A stretch of 64,000 nt of DNA from Microvelia longipes (taxonomy: Eukaryota > Arthropoda > Insecta > Hemiptera > Veliidae). Within the stretch, counting starts at the first letter, position 1, and each line of letters begins with the position of its first letter. Of the stretch, positions 39,000-50,835 are shown in pieces. A model generated the notes under the pieces. That model ran no database searches. It saw nothing but the letters and a program-made list of their open reading frames with translations, and was not told the DNA's origin. The stretch lies in the NCBI GenBank assembly GCA_018340805.1, contig JACMZG010001913.1, positions 26,788,099 through 26,852,098 of the forward strand, read 5' to 3'. A program made the position numbers and the translations under genes.

Positions 39000-39285
39000 T
39001 TTTTTGGTGTTTTTGAAAGACCCATAACACTGAACGTAGTCATATAAATTTTATGATCAAACACTCGTTTAATAGAATATTAATCAGCTTTAAAACATCT
39101 TCTAAATTTGTACGATTTTCTAAAAATTTCGAGTACGTGCAATAATATAAAGCTTCATTTTGGATAGGCAGACTATGATTTTTCACAATAATGTACCTTA
39201 ATTGCAAAAATTTAGATTGAAGTAGTACAAAATGAGTCACGTTTTTTTTTAGGTCCGTCTTCTGGACTAAAACCCAATCATATAA
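39000..39285 (+). repeat. Dispersed repeat, family F, copy 2
   Basis: TTTTTGGTGTTTTTGAAAGACCC, TGGATAGGCAGACTATG, AAGTAGTACAAAATGAGTCAC and GGTCCGTCTTCTGGACTA. The last blocks recur in order at 44170-44335. Confidence 0.6.
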
Positions 39286-40394
39286 TTTTAGAATCGTTTT
39301 ATGAATTTTCGATTTTGTTCTGAGTACCCATTGTTGGTAATTTTTTTTAAATACTCAGGTGGAAAATTCCAGGGTACTTAGAACTCTTAGGTGGATCCAT
39401 TGTGTTATTATTGTTGGTTAACGAAGCAGTCAAATAATATTTTCTGGATAACAAAAATAAAATTAAAAATGATTTTAGCATAAACGCAGTGGGAGTTACG
39501 ATGATAGATGATAACTAACATACACATACTGACAAACAACTTTATGAAATCCACTCAGGAGGTTTAAAACCCTCAAGGGGGAATTCAGATGAAATGCCGG
39601 TATTGAGTTTTTAGTGCCTATACCCCATACAATACATTCCCTGTGTATTTATTAATATGGTATTGTAGAGAAAAGTAAAAATATTGGAAATTATAATAAT
39701 CCCCGGACTAATATTTCCTATAGAGATTGTGTTTCACAGGACTCGACAGTATAATGATGCTTGATAGAATTCCTGGAAGGTTCTTATTGTTGTTAGAGAA
39801 TTAGTACGGCCTTATTTGTTTAACCTTAACCTAGCTGGGAAAGCATATAAAGCAATAGATAATTTTCAAACACTGAACTTTTTGTCGAAATGCGCCACAT
39901 TTTCCTTTCCTACTTTACGATCCTTTCGAATTTTTTCTCCTGAAAAAATCGTTAACAAGATGAGTGGCCTGTATTTTGGGCAGTAAAAATATACTCGCTG
40001 AAAATGAGTATAATGTATACATCGAAAAAAGTAACAGATTAAACTGCTTTTCCTTTTAATTTTCTCTTCCATTTCTAATAAAAATTGCAAGAACAAACTG
40101 CATCGAGCTTTATAGATATTACTTTACTGTCTGCTTCAATCGAATCTGAGACGGTGATGTGAAATAAAAGTCTCTGATGCAATGGAAATTTATGGCAAAA
40201 TTGTTTAATCATTTTAAAATTATGTTAAAAATTTTCTTGAAGAAAATTATTAATCAAGATTTGTTGGTTACCCACAAGATTCAAGCATTTCTCTCAATAA
40301 ACAAATTTAAATAATAAGAAAGCAAATTCTTAGACAATAATGTGTTTCCAAAAAAACTCCGAAACCTGAATTATCCGTTTCATTTGTTTTTAAA

Positions 40395-40600
40395 AGGACC
40401 TATTTGGTTTTCCAAAGTTGTCTGCCTTCATGTGTGTATGTTATCTCCGAGTGTATTTTTCCAAGAGGATTGAATCTTTCTACAAAACTCAATCTTCAGG
40501 TCTAGTTGTGTTATCTGGAAAATGTTTTTTAATGACGTCCTTAGTCCGTGATAATTACTTAGTAAAATTTCGAAAGTTCGCAAAACGCGAAAAATATTGT
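40395..40600. repeat. Dispersed repeat, family G, copy 2
   Basis: Counterpart of 17450-17715 in the same orientation: CATGTGTGTATGTTATCTCC, ACAAAACTCAATCT, TTTTTAATGACGTCCTTAGTCCG. A further short relative (TTATCTGTCCGTATGTGTGT) lies near 51879. Confidence 0.5.
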
Positions 40601-40864
40601 CGATCTGTCGATTGACCAACGTAAATATGAGCTAAATTTAATCTAATTACCATATTGCATTAGTTTAATTTTTATCAAATGGCTTAAATACTTTTTAAAA
40701 AATTGTAAAAAATCGAAGAATAATCTAACAAATAATCTCTTTCTGTATAAATAATACAGCAAGTATATCTACGGTTTTTGCTGAATCATTAAAGTTAAGC
40801 AGCATCGAGCGATGACAGTGTCTAGATGGGTGATGGCTGGGAAGAAAACAAATTTATTACAAAT

Positions 40865-40995
40865 TTAGTCTGAGGACGAGCGAAGCGAATTCGATGACGC
40901 TGTTATACACTGGGCAATTTGTATATTCTGTAGACGAGCGAAACGAGTCCGAAGTTGTGAGGATGAACGTAGCGAGTCCTTTTTGTGAGAAAAAG
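40865..40995. repeat. GCTACGCTC-type dispersed repeat, inverted copy
   Basis: GAGGACGAGCGAAGCGAATTC, TAGACGAGCGAAACGAGTCC and GAGGATGAACGTAGCGAGTCC: three near-repeats of a GACGAGCGAAGCGAGTCC core. Opposite orientation to 26160 and 49225. Confidence 0.6.
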
Positions 40996-41536
40996 TTCTG
41001 AGGCACCCGACACCCGATTTTTTAAATATATTTCTTAGGAAAGAAAACTATTCTTACTAAAGAGAAATTTACTTCCTTTTATCGGAAGAATATAAAAAAA
41101 ATATTTACTTTACGCTAGGGTTCCGAGTTATCCAAGTTGATTATTCAAAGTTTAACTTGATGAAGTTATTACTTACTTTATGCAACCTAGTTCAAGACAG
41201 TTTAGTTAGAAAGTCGTATTTTGTAATCAATTTGTAAGAAACTTTGCATTCAAGTATCTAACATAAAAACTATTAGTACAAGATAACGAGGTCTACTTCG
41301 CTTGAACTGCATTCATCCAGACGTATCCTCTATTAATCTCTTTTTATTTTTCCTCCATTTTCTTCACTATTTATGAATTTTCGGTTGTTTTAACTGGATG
41401 GGATAAGGCAGTCCATTGACAGGATAAGGAGACAGTCTATTAGACAGTCCACCTTAAATGATTATATTTGATAAATAACCTTGTCAAATTAATGTACAAA
41501 AATTACTCGGGCAAGTTAATGAATAAATTTAAAATA

Positions 41537-42010
41537 ATTATGGCGCGGTGGTCCGCATGTCGGGCGAATTTCCTTTGGATGCGTGTTTCCGTGCTTTTTA
41601 CATTATATAAGTTTACAACTACTAAATAAATAATTCCGGCGTGGTGGTCCGCTGTCGGGCGAATTTCATTTAGATGCGTGTTTCCGTGCTAAACAACCCA
41701 TTTCTTGCTTATTCAAGAAACATGCCCATTGCGTGGTTCCGGTTCATGCATCAGAACCAAACCAGTTACTCAATTGTCAAGCACTGCTCATAACTCATTT
41801 TGTCTGTATTTTCCAAAGGAAATGCGCATAATTATCCAGTTGGTTGTACAAAACTATGCCTCTAAAATTAGATGTACGCACTATTATTTGCACTAGTTTA
41901 AAGCTTAGTCAGTTATCTTTAAAGGTTTTAGCGCATTTCCTTTGGAAAATACAGACAAAATGAGTTACGAGCAGTGCTTGACAATTGAGTAACTGCTTGG
42001 GTTCTAAAGC
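41537..42010. mobile_element. Foldback/MITE family C, copy 1, with a partial extra end
   Basis: GGCGCGGTGGTCCGCATGTCG at 41543 and GGCGTGGTGGTCCGCTGTCG at 41638 are two copies of the element's left end. Each is followed by GGGCGAATTTC and ATGCGTGTTTCCGTGCT. Inside, about 62 bp at 41766-41827 (from TACTCAATTGTCAAGC) return in reverse complement at 41930-41994 with few changes. The start resembles a tRNA A box. Related copy at 63296-63720. Confidence 0.75.
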
Positions 42011-42097
42011 ATAAACCGGTCTTGCGAAACGTATTTTTTTGTCATTAGGGACCTCTGAAACGGATTTGTGTCGTGGTCCGAGGTTCGAATTCCGCCA

Positions 42098-42146
42098 TGA
42101 TGCCTATCCCATTAGGCGAATTTCTAAAGGAAATTCGCTAAAAGAA
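42098..42146. repeat. Shared 49-bp module, copy 1
   Basis: ATGATGCCTATCCCATTAGG continuing to AAAGGAAATTCGCTAAAA. A close copy lies at 59714-59762. It is preceded by GGTTCGAATTCC, which resembles a tRNA B box (RNA polymerase III promoter). Confidence 0.8.
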
Positions 42147-43134
42147 GTAAGAATATACAAAAACAATAGGCATTCTACCTGTTGGACGTTTCGTCTCATG
42201 TTATAAGTCTTTAATTTGGCCACGAATTACAAACGAATTTTTAAATGTATTATTTACTTACTGTTTATGTCAAACGATAATGATAATAAAAAGTTTTATC
42301 ATCGTATATTTACATGAATAGTAGTATTTGTGTCTTGAATTTCAGCCTAACAAAGAGCCAGTGTATTGTGGAGTTTTTCTGAGTTATTTTGTAGGGTTAG
42401 TGACGTCATACACATTTCATAATCAATAGGGAGGAACGGAGTGACACTTTACTACGATCTCATTCATAAGCTTTCACAGAGGACCTAAAGTCTCCTAGGT
42501 AAACTAATATGTTTTGGTAATAAAGAAATAATATTATTTTAGCACTCATGCAAAGTATCATTCATTTTGCATTTTTTATTTTCCATAAGCTAAAACGAAC
42601 ACAAAATAATCCGTCAAGTTGCTATTCATGAAAACATTGTCTTGTTATTTTTAGAGAGATAGGTTTTGTCCAAGTGAAATTGAAATGCGAACTCTCTACT
42701 AAGCCATGTTATTGTTTAATATCCTCTTCAAAACAGTTGACAGTTTCAGTTTCAGTTTAGGTCTGTACTTCGTGTCTGTTATACTTAGCAAAAACACGAG
42801 CTTTGAGACCCTTTCAAAGTTTACACTAGTAATGATAGGACAAGTATACCATGCGTAAGTGACACAAATTATGGTTTAAAAGTTTATTTAGGTAGTTTTG
42901 TTTTAAAGTTTTGTCATCCTGTGGTAAACTGTCTGAAGATTAAATTAAATAATGTTAGAAAATAGGTAAATATATATTTTTAACAAATGTTATAAACCTA
43001 TTATAAATGTATGTTATAAATAGGTCGTGTGCATGAATAGTAACTATAATTGGTATAAATAAAAATAAATTAAATTGGTATAGTATGAAATGATATATGT
43101 TTTGCTTGCCATGCATGATAAGAGAGCAGCGCTC

Positions 43135-43418
43135 GTAAATACTTCAAGGTAAATAATTTAAGGTTAGAGTGAGTTCATGTTTTGTCGGCGCCGTGATGAG
43201 TTAGACGTAACAAAGCAGAGAACACAGAGTGGGACATGAGAACAGAGTGGGACATGACATTATGTCAAGTCATCTATAATGACGTTTGTCGAATGATGGA
43301 TAAGTTCCCAGCTGTAGCATTTCATTGTGCTTGTTATATTTCCTAGGTGTCTCTCGCAGAATTATATTTTGTTAACTATTCATGTTTGGCAATACTCGGT
43401 AGTATCAATGAAATAGTT
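43135..43418 (-). mobile_element. MITE family B, copy 2 (inverted)
   Basis: In reverse complement it gives the same blocks as 38240-38500, including the outer CATTGATACTACCGAG and the GAGAGACACCTAGGAAAT end. A GGGACATGA-containing stretch is duplicated inside it (43229-43258). Confidence 0.8.
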
Positions 43419-44169
43419 GTAATATCTATTTACCCTCTAAGCACCCAGCTCATGAAAACAATTCTTACTCTGGTAGAACAATTTTCAACGAAATGAAAAA
43501 TCTTTTCAAGAAAAGCCTAATACAAATACAGTGGAGTGAAAAATCCACAAATCCCTTTTTTCGAATAATGTAAAAAAAAGCTGGGTTTTACGGTTTCCGG
43601 AACAGCACAAAAGATTTAAAACAGAACTCTTCCTTTCCGTGAATTTTTAAACTTTTCTCCTTTTCAGTCCCAGGTGGCATTTTACCCGGCACCTATGTTT
43701 GTTCATTTGGCCGTTTACTCTTTAATTCTTTACATTTCCTTCTCTTTTGTTTGTTATTCACTTTGTTGTAATTTTTTGTTTACATTTTACCTTAAGAGAA
43801 ACGTAAAACATTTCAAATCAAAATTATTTTCACCGACAAATTAAGCTAGTGTTAGTCCTCTTCTGATAACATGAGTAATGAGCCTCATTTAAAAAAAATT
43901 GCTTGTAATTATATTATTTGCTCTTTGTGGTTTGTGGTTTACTCCAAAAAGGGAAACAGTGTGTTTGCAATTAAACCGAATTACTTTAAATGTAACACAA
44001 ACAAAGTATATGATATTTTATCTTAACATAAAATAAGCAATTTAAAGAAAACTTAATAATATGAAGAAGCTTTTCATATCTGGATCCCGGATAAAATTTA
44101 TCCGGATAAAATTTACCTGAATAAAATGTACCCCGGATAAAGTCTACAATAAAACTAAAATTAGTGCGA

Positions 44170-44335
44170 TTTCATAAAATTTGGAGTATCCGCTATCATA
44201 TAAAGAGCTACTCTGGATAGACAGCCTATGTTTTTTCTTCATAATTCAAGGTATATTTAGAGAAAACTTTAGTTTGAAGAAGTACAAAATGTGTCACATT
44301 TTTTTTCAGGTCCGGCTCTTGGACTATAAAGATTG
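44170..44335 (+). repeat. Dispersed repeat, family F, copy 3
   Basis: CTCTGGATAGACAGCCTATG, AAGAAGTACAAAATGTGTCAC and CAGGTCCGGCTCTTGGACTA. Same order as in 39000-39285. Confidence 0.6.
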
Positions 44336-45114
44336 TAGATTAATTACTTGATTGAAGTAGGCTAATTAATGCTATAAATTAAAAGCTTTGTTTTGTTTTA
44401 TATTATTTAACCAAATTGAAATGTAGAGCTCATAGCCGTAGCAAAACCGCTTTAAATCTTGCAAGGAGCTGCAGCAGGTAAGAACGGCTTTAAACCGTGC
44501 CTACTCTCCTGGTGTAGATTGAAGTTTTGTGGTACAATGTATGCGGTTTTATTTCGCCGACCCTCTTACACTCTCAATATATCATTTGAGACAACCAAGT
44601 TTTTTAAAACACGTAAAATTATTTGAGTCAATATAATTATGCGAGAGACATTTTGGAGCGGGAAACGCTGTGCCACGTCTAAAACTTCGTATCTATTCCT
44701 CTTCTTCAAACAATCTTGATGACGCTGCACTTCTAGATAATACGTATTCTTAAATGTAGTTACAAATTATCTTGATTACAGAGTATGGGAAGTCAAATTT
44801 AATCTCATTAGTAAAGCAAGTTATTAAGGTTTCATGAAGAAAAGTTTTCCAACTTGGGGAAACAAGTTTTTCATTAAATACTACTTAGGATGTTAATGCT
44901 TAAAGATAGGGTCATGGGAGTCGTTAGCTTGGGCTTGGATAGGGCCCAAATTATGCTTGTACTCTTATCATTTACAAAGTTTTTACCTTTATTGCCATTC
45001 TAAACTGCGTTACTATATAACATTTCAAAACATTTCAACTCTTTTACATCAAATATTTACGATTTAGCACCCAAATTTATTAAAATTAAAAAATATCAAA
45101 ATATTTGTGAGAAT

Positions 45115-45135
45115 ACACACACACACACACACACT
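45115..45135. repeat. (CA)n microsatellite
   Basis: About ten CA units. Confidence 0.9.
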
Positions 45136-45639
45136 TTTAGTTCTAGGCTTTGAATGAATTTTGGTAAGTGATTGAAACATTTGATACACCGATAGTTTGT
45201 TCTATTTTAAGTTTGGTGAAGCCTGCAATATTTAATTTCTAAATTGTGATTATAACGGGTATTAGTTGTGGATAGTTACGGATAGTTAGGGGATTAGTTA
45301 CGGATATTGAAAATAGTAGAAAAGCTTGACTAGATAGTTTCTTCGCTAAGACGGTGCAATGCTCTTTCCAAGTTAATTTAGGATCAGGACTCCTAAGCAT
45401 TTGTTGAAAGGGGAATTTTTGAATTCCTTGATATCACTACGCAAAAATATTACTGTAGAAACTGTTTTGTATGTATATAGGGCGAGTTCATTTGCAAATA
45501 TCTTGGCTTTTAACTTCTCTAGCATCAATCCGAGGGCTGGCTTTATTAAAGCGGGATTTTTGACCTTTATACTGGCATTTGCGTTGGGTTCTTGCGTATT
45601 TCTTATTATGACTTTTAATATTGAAGAAGTCTAAATGTA

Positions 45640-46330
45640 GTCTGAAACTTTTTAAAATATTTTCAAGCCATAGGCAAGGCTCCTCTCAAAGGCTTTCAAT
45701 TCAGCGGTATACACCCTGCGTGTGGAGACAGCGTCCACGCATTAGCCTTAAGAAGGGAATGCATACCGGCAGCCTGTTCCTTCTTCTTTCCTGTTACACC
45801 ATCTGTGTAGAAGACCCTTCAACCTGGATACCAGGCGAGAGTCCTCAACAGTCTTTGCTCGTACTCAGCAGGGAGGCATCCCTATATTAGGCCTCTTCTA
45901 CGGTGGAGTGTCGGAGATAGCCCACCCTAGCACTTTATCTTCTTCAGCTCCAATATTCAATCGTATCTCGCGAGCCCTGACAGGCAGGGTTCTGGTTCTT
46001 GTAGTGAACCATTCGTACTCTGGGCGAATAGCTCCTTCGCCAAAAAATTTTTCTGAGGAAAATAATTTTTTGGTGAAGGAGGCCACTGGGCCTCTTCTTA
46101 AGGGAAGTGACCTGTTTTTGCTTTGACTGCCTTTAAGTAGGACGAAGTTATCTGCTATCGGCGGTGTTGCATTGATAAAACGCCAGTTTCTACGTATAGA
46201 GAGCTGACGTTTGTTGTTAGGTAGGTGCCGAAAGCTAAACGTAGTCTTAGATTGACTACGACTAAGACTCTGTCTAGAGGCAGCAGCCACGACACTTTAG
46301 CAGACCCTAGACGTAACTGCCATAGTCCAT
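45640..46330 (-). pseudogene. Non-LTR retrotransposon fragment: RT end and RNase H
   Basis: Read on the minus strand. At about 46150-46260 are TTNVSSLYVETGVLS and a following RR/SSYLKAV stretch, like the post-RT region of I-, R1- or Jockey-type elements (S-L-x-x-E-x-G-x-x-P-L). Near 45812-45798 is VFYTDG, the first catalytic Asp of an RNase H. Near 45710-45650 is VYTAELKAFERSLAYG, the catalytic Glu motif. Frameshifts separate the pieces. The patch is more GC-rich than its neighbours, which suggests a later arrival. A 130-residue open stretch on the same strand (46290-45898) is another frame of it and is not taken as a gene. Confidence 0.65.
46033..46082. repeat. Stem-loop within the non-LTR fragment
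   Basis: TCCTTCGCCAAAAAATT pairs with AATTTTTTGGTGAAGGA across a short loop. One mismatch. Confidence 0.7.
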
Positions 46331-48108
46331 CTTAAAGCGGACCAAAATCAAATGATACGAACTAAGGTTGTACGGTCCGCTCCCTAGCAAAGATGGGCAA
46401 GGACTAGTATCAAGTTGACATTTCTCTTGCAATTCTTCACGAGTTCTGATATGCAATGCTTAATATGGCGTTTTACCGAAAAAAATTAAATTAACAAAAC
46501 ATATTTAGAATAATGAAATAATTATTGTATTTATTCAATACAATAATTATTTCAATAGAAAAATTTGCTATTATCAATTTCAATTTTTGAAATAAATATA
46601 AAAAACTAGGCAAATAAGAATTATATCTATAGAATAAGAATTATATATAATTATATATCAACCATGTGATTTTCTAACTATATTAATACTTTTTCAAGCT
46701 TTAGTTGACCTTAAGTAAAATATACTCTTTCCTCGACATCTAACTTTTCATTTTAATTAAAATTATGTTTCATTTTGTATTTTAGTTTCTTTATATTTCT
46801 ATTGCTTCTATTCAAATTTTACTTAATTTAAAGAAATGTAAAAATATTTAGTCTGTTCTCATTAGAGATGCTCGTAATAAAAGCATTATAAGCCCTTCAT
46901 GAATTTTTAATGTTTCTTAATTAATACGACTTTTTGACATAATTCCAGAACTTGTTTAAAAAATACTTAAATAAGTCATGAGGGGGAGAATCAGTCCAAA
47001 AAGAATTCATTATATACATAAATATAAACATTTTAATATATTTATTATTCTAGTCAACATACTCATCAGCTTGCATCTCACTCAATACAAAAATACATAT
47101 AGTGGTACTTTTTATACGTCATTATATTCTTCAGTTTTTGTATTCCTTAGTGTATGTGTAGACTGTCTAATAAAGGAAAGTACAGTAAAAAGTCTGAGAC
47201 TATCAACATACAGACAAATAATCAATATAAGAGATTCTGCTAAAGAAAAACAAAGACAATAATACAGTTATATAAGTTTTTTTGTTTTAAACTCTGTAGC
47301 TTTAAGTTTGTATATTTATATATATGTTTATAAATCATCTATATTCAAAATACATTACACTTATTTCTTCTTTCTACTTATTTAAATTTATTAAAATGAA
47401 TTCCTTTAGGACAGAAGTTCTACTCATTACTCATTCTTTATGGCATGTTTGTATATTGTTTATTTTCAAATAAGTGTAACGTTAATGGGGTCAATTATTT
47501 AAAATATGATGGATGATGCTGAATTTATTTCCACTATGGTGATAAATTTTCTTTTTGGTTTTACTTTGGGATTGTTGGGTACATACTTTTAAAAGCGTCA
47601 CCAATTACTACTATTCAGGAGTTTTGAAACGGATCCCTGACATTCCCAGGTCTAATTCTTAAGATTACTACTTTAAAAGTGATCATTTTCAATGGAAATG
47701 TGATAATGAGATAAAACATCCTGAATTCTATTGAATCCATTTTGAAAATTAGAAAATTTTATCTTGGTTTCCCATTAGATTAACACGTTTTAAATTATTA
47801 TTTTCACAGTTTATTTAAACTAAAAGGTTCCCATAGATAAAAGGTCGAAGGAAAGCTATAAAGAGGTAGACAAATAAAATTGGAAAAATATAAAGGCAGG
47901 ATTGAAAACAAACGCCAGCGTGAGGAAACACTTGACAAATGAAAAGCTCAAGTCCTGGCCGGGGATTACTTTACGACTTTGTTCTACTTACTTTTCCTTT
48001 ATTATTTTTCATAGCGTTTTAAAGCCCCTGTAAAAACAGAACGACTCAAGTGGTAACTGATAAACCTTTACCTTTTTTATAACTTGTAAATTTTATTTTC
48101 ATTTACAG
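46331..48108. other. AT-rich stretch with one hairpin
   Basis: No coding region seen. A strong hairpin lies at 46514-46554: 18-bp arms TGAAATAATTATTGTATT and reverse complement, with loop TATTC. Confidence 0.6.
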
Positions 48109-48206
48109 GAGAAGTTTTGCAGGAAGTTAAACACATTAAAAAACAAACATTAGAAAACAAGCTGTCAAACATGGAACGAGGCTTGACTTCTTACAGGCAT
48201 AAAAAT
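48109..48206 (+). CDS. Possible internal coding exon of an unknown gene
   Basis: 98 bp, preceded by a pyrimidine-rich tract and TTTACAG and followed by GTAAGTAC. Only one of three frames is open, and it is open through the whole length (entering in phase 1, leaving in phase 0). It reads EVLQEVKHIKKQTLENKLSN and then MERGLTSYRHKN, a Lys/Glu-rich, probably helical or coiled-coil segment. I do not recognise the family. No partner exon was found nearby, so it could be a chance reading or part of a gene nested in or overlapping the receptor's 5' region. Confidence 0.3.
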
Positions 48207-48429
48207 GTAAGTACATATAACATTGCTGTTTAAATTAGCGTGTTTGAAAGATAAGTGCACATCTATTTGTATAAATGTCTGGACAACTGTGCTAGCCACA
48301 GGCCACAGATGTGGTGGGTCACTTCGTATTGTATCTAACAAATATTTTTTTTTTAAGTTTTAAAAGACGTCAATTGAAATGAATCCTTTTGATAAGTCGT
48401 GTTTGATTGACCCCAACATCTTGTCTGTT

Positions 48430-48600
48430 TTTTCTATCGTAGGGATTTATTTTTGTGCCAAATTTCATTATGATTAGATTAGTGTTTACAAGATATGTGC
48501 ACGTCTATACATTCATACACATAGACACCACGTTTTTCTCATTTTCGGTCTTGCAGGTGAAAAGGTGACATTTGATGATATAAGTGGGACTTACGTTTTT
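48430..48600. repeat. Dispersed repeat, family E-like
   Basis: TTTTGTGCCAAATTTCATTATG, then ACAAGATATGTGCACGTC and CATACACATAGACACCACG. This resembles the insect repeat type with CAAATTTCAT followed by an ACAGACAG-like stretch. Confidence 0.45.
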
Positions 48601-50209
48601 GTTAATGCAATTCCACCTCTCCTTAATATATTTAAGAAAGCAACTGATGGTTTAGTGTTCTTAATTCCATAATTAGGATACTTAAAATATGAATTCATTT
48701 GGGCAAAGTGATTTTTTAAAACAATCGAAATATTTCGGTCTATCATGTCATCATCAGGCACATATAAAATAAATCACAAACTTACAAAATTTAAACTGGA
48801 ACTAAGTTTAACAAAATAACAAAAATAAGTACTTAATTTGCTTTAACTAATCACATCTCATTACGATGCTAGGTTATGTTGGTCATGTTGGTAGGGAAGC
48901 CAAATTAAATAATAATAAAACATCTATGCTATTTTTTTTATAACATTATAACACATAGATGACATTTAAACACTAGATGGAATCAACATAAAATCATTGT
49001 CCTCAAAAAATTATCGTACATACTTAAGATATACATATATTTATAAAACAAATTATCATTATAAAAATATTACTACTACTCAAAAAATTATGGTTACATA
49101 ATAAAAATCATTAAATAAAGTGTAGAAAATTCTATTTCCTCGTCAATATTGTCTCAGCTTTTTATCACGGAATGCCTCAGCTTAGGCGAGTAAATTATTG
49201 TTTGTATGTAAACTTATATTTTCTTGTCATATCGGAGTCGCCACGGTATTTCATACAATTTCAGACTCGCTTTGCTCCTCCTCAAAACATAAAATCACCA
49301 TACTTATACTGCAGTACGTCTACGGAGTAGCTTTGCTCATCCTCGGTCAAAAGGATGAAACAAAACATTTGTTTTTACATTAAATTTGTCATGTTACTAG
49401 TTTATATAAGTGGCGTGCTGTCATGATATTTGCGAATTTTCATATGTCTTAGTCAAAAAACGAGATTTATTTACATTATGTTATATATGAATCAATAACA
49501 CCGGAGCTAATTCTGTTTATATAATACAACTTGTTGCTTGTTTAGTATGCGTTGTAGTATTTGTGAAAAATATTTTAACCCCCACACGGTTTCAGATGTT
49601 TTTGCAAACACAATACTTTTCCTATATACCTACGGTATAAATGAGGAAAAGTTAAACCTCATGTTTCAGCATTCAGAAACACCAGGGATAGAGTCACAAG
49701 TGCCTCTACTTTAGAACAAAACATAATTTTTAGAGACTTTGAAAGTTCCCTCTATAGTATTATTTATAAAGTAGAAAGGTTTTCACATTTGCTAGGAACT
49801 AATAGTAACAAAGCAATTAAATCCTATAGATGAAGTTTTCTCACTCTGAGGCCAACCTTTATTTAATTTTCTTTGTCTTGAATTTATTTACTGTAATTTA
49901 ATTTCAGACCGCTTTTGACTAAATAAATAAATTAGACATCTTTTGACGAGACTATAGTTTTTAGCGAAGTTTTATCGTGTAGTTACTAAATTAGAACTTG
50001 TGGGGCTTTACCCTAAATTGAATATCGTCCTACAAGAAAAATATACAAATACAGGCTTGCTTAAAAAGAAAACTTTGTATAACTCAAAAGATTTTGTCAA
50101 CTATGTGGAAAATTAATTTTGAGATGTAAATAAAGTTTACAAAGTACATGCAACGTTTCACAAAAATTTGAATTTTGAAGATTAAATTGAGCTGTGGAGT
50201 CTCACAATA
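48601..50209. other. AT-rich stretch, no gene seen
   Basis: Contains TTTCGGTCTATCATGTCATC ATCAGGC near 48734-48760, a motif type shared with the foldback element at 50210-50445, and the repeat at 49225-49350. Nothing else supported. Confidence 0.5.
49225..49350. repeat. GCTACGCTC-type dispersed repeat, copy 2
   Basis: GACTCGCTTTGCTCCTCCTC, AAAATCACCATACTTATAC, GTACGTCTACGGAGTAGC and TTGCTCATCCTCGG. Same order as 26160-26285. Confidence 0.6.
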
Positions 50210-50445
50210 GGAATTGAAAGAAAACAGTGTCTCCACAATAACTTGTTATATTAAACAAAGCCGACTTTCGGTCTTACAGACCATCATCAGTGTTTCATTG
50301 TTCTTGATCAACCCTGCTCGACATGTAAACATCATAGTAGATTAATGTGTTAGATTAAAATCGAGCAGGTTTGAGCAGGTCTGTAAGACCAAAAGTTTGT
50401 TTAATATAACAAGTTATTTTGGAGGGATTGTTTTCTTTCAATTCC
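50210..50445. mobile_element. Foldback/MITE with about 65-bp inverted arms
   Basis: The left arm from GGAATTGAAAGAAAACA through AATAACTTGTTATATTAAAC to GGTCTTACAGACC is mirrored by the right arm ending TTTCTTTCAATTCC at 50445. The inner part holds TCGGTCTTACAGACCATCAT. 236 bp, no coding. Confidence 0.85.
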
Positions 50446-50680
50446 AACTGAATTTTGAACTTCCAAATAAAAAATAAGCTAATGAGCGGTTACAGAGACA
50501 CTATAAATGTGTGAACCTTTCATGTTTTGACATGGAAACAAACAGTTTAAATAATGTCTTTTTCTATGATCTGGATGATTTAACCCCTGTGTATATGTAT
50601 ATGCATATACGTATACATGTATATGTACAGGGCAGTACAACACCGAAACATAATACATATGTACAGTGGATTGGCCATTG

Positions 50681-50835
50681 ATTTTGAGGGCGGTAGCCCT
50701 CGTTGGGCCCCTCAGCCATAAATAATCTTAAAAAAAACAAGAAAATTAAAAGAAATTATGTAGCCCTCCCCAGAGGAGGGCTACATTTAATTTTTTCTGT
50801 CAGGAGGGGGGGGGATACCCTCGGGCCCGTCTTAA
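50681..50835. repeat. GC-rich repeat fragment with stem-loop
   Basis: GGGCGGTAGCCCTCGTTGGG near 50690 and GGGATACCCTCGGGCCC near 50811 bracket a perfect 12-bp stem (ATGTAGCCCTCC at 50758-50769 with its complement at 50775-50786, loop CCAGA). Probably a decayed non-autonomous DNA element. Confidence 0.6.

Larger units (their letters stand above)
36424..45114. other. Upstream receptor region, first part; no host exon identified
   Basis: This should be the 5' intron or upstream flank of the receptor. A missing first coding exon (signal peptide, first Cys) should lie upstream of 36424. I found no candidate with a Met, a hydrophobic leader and a donor in the right phase. The stretch is filled by short dispersed repeats, listed separately, in AT-rich sequence. 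Confidence 0.5.

Noticed and set aside
42080..42100. Possible tRNA gene from GGTTCGAATTCC
   Set aside because: Only a B-box-like motif. No A box at tRNA spacing and no cloverleaf arms around it.
45898..46290. 130-residue open frame on the minus strand
   Set aside because: Same strand as the non-LTR fragment but a different frame from the one with recognisable motifs. No homologous features.
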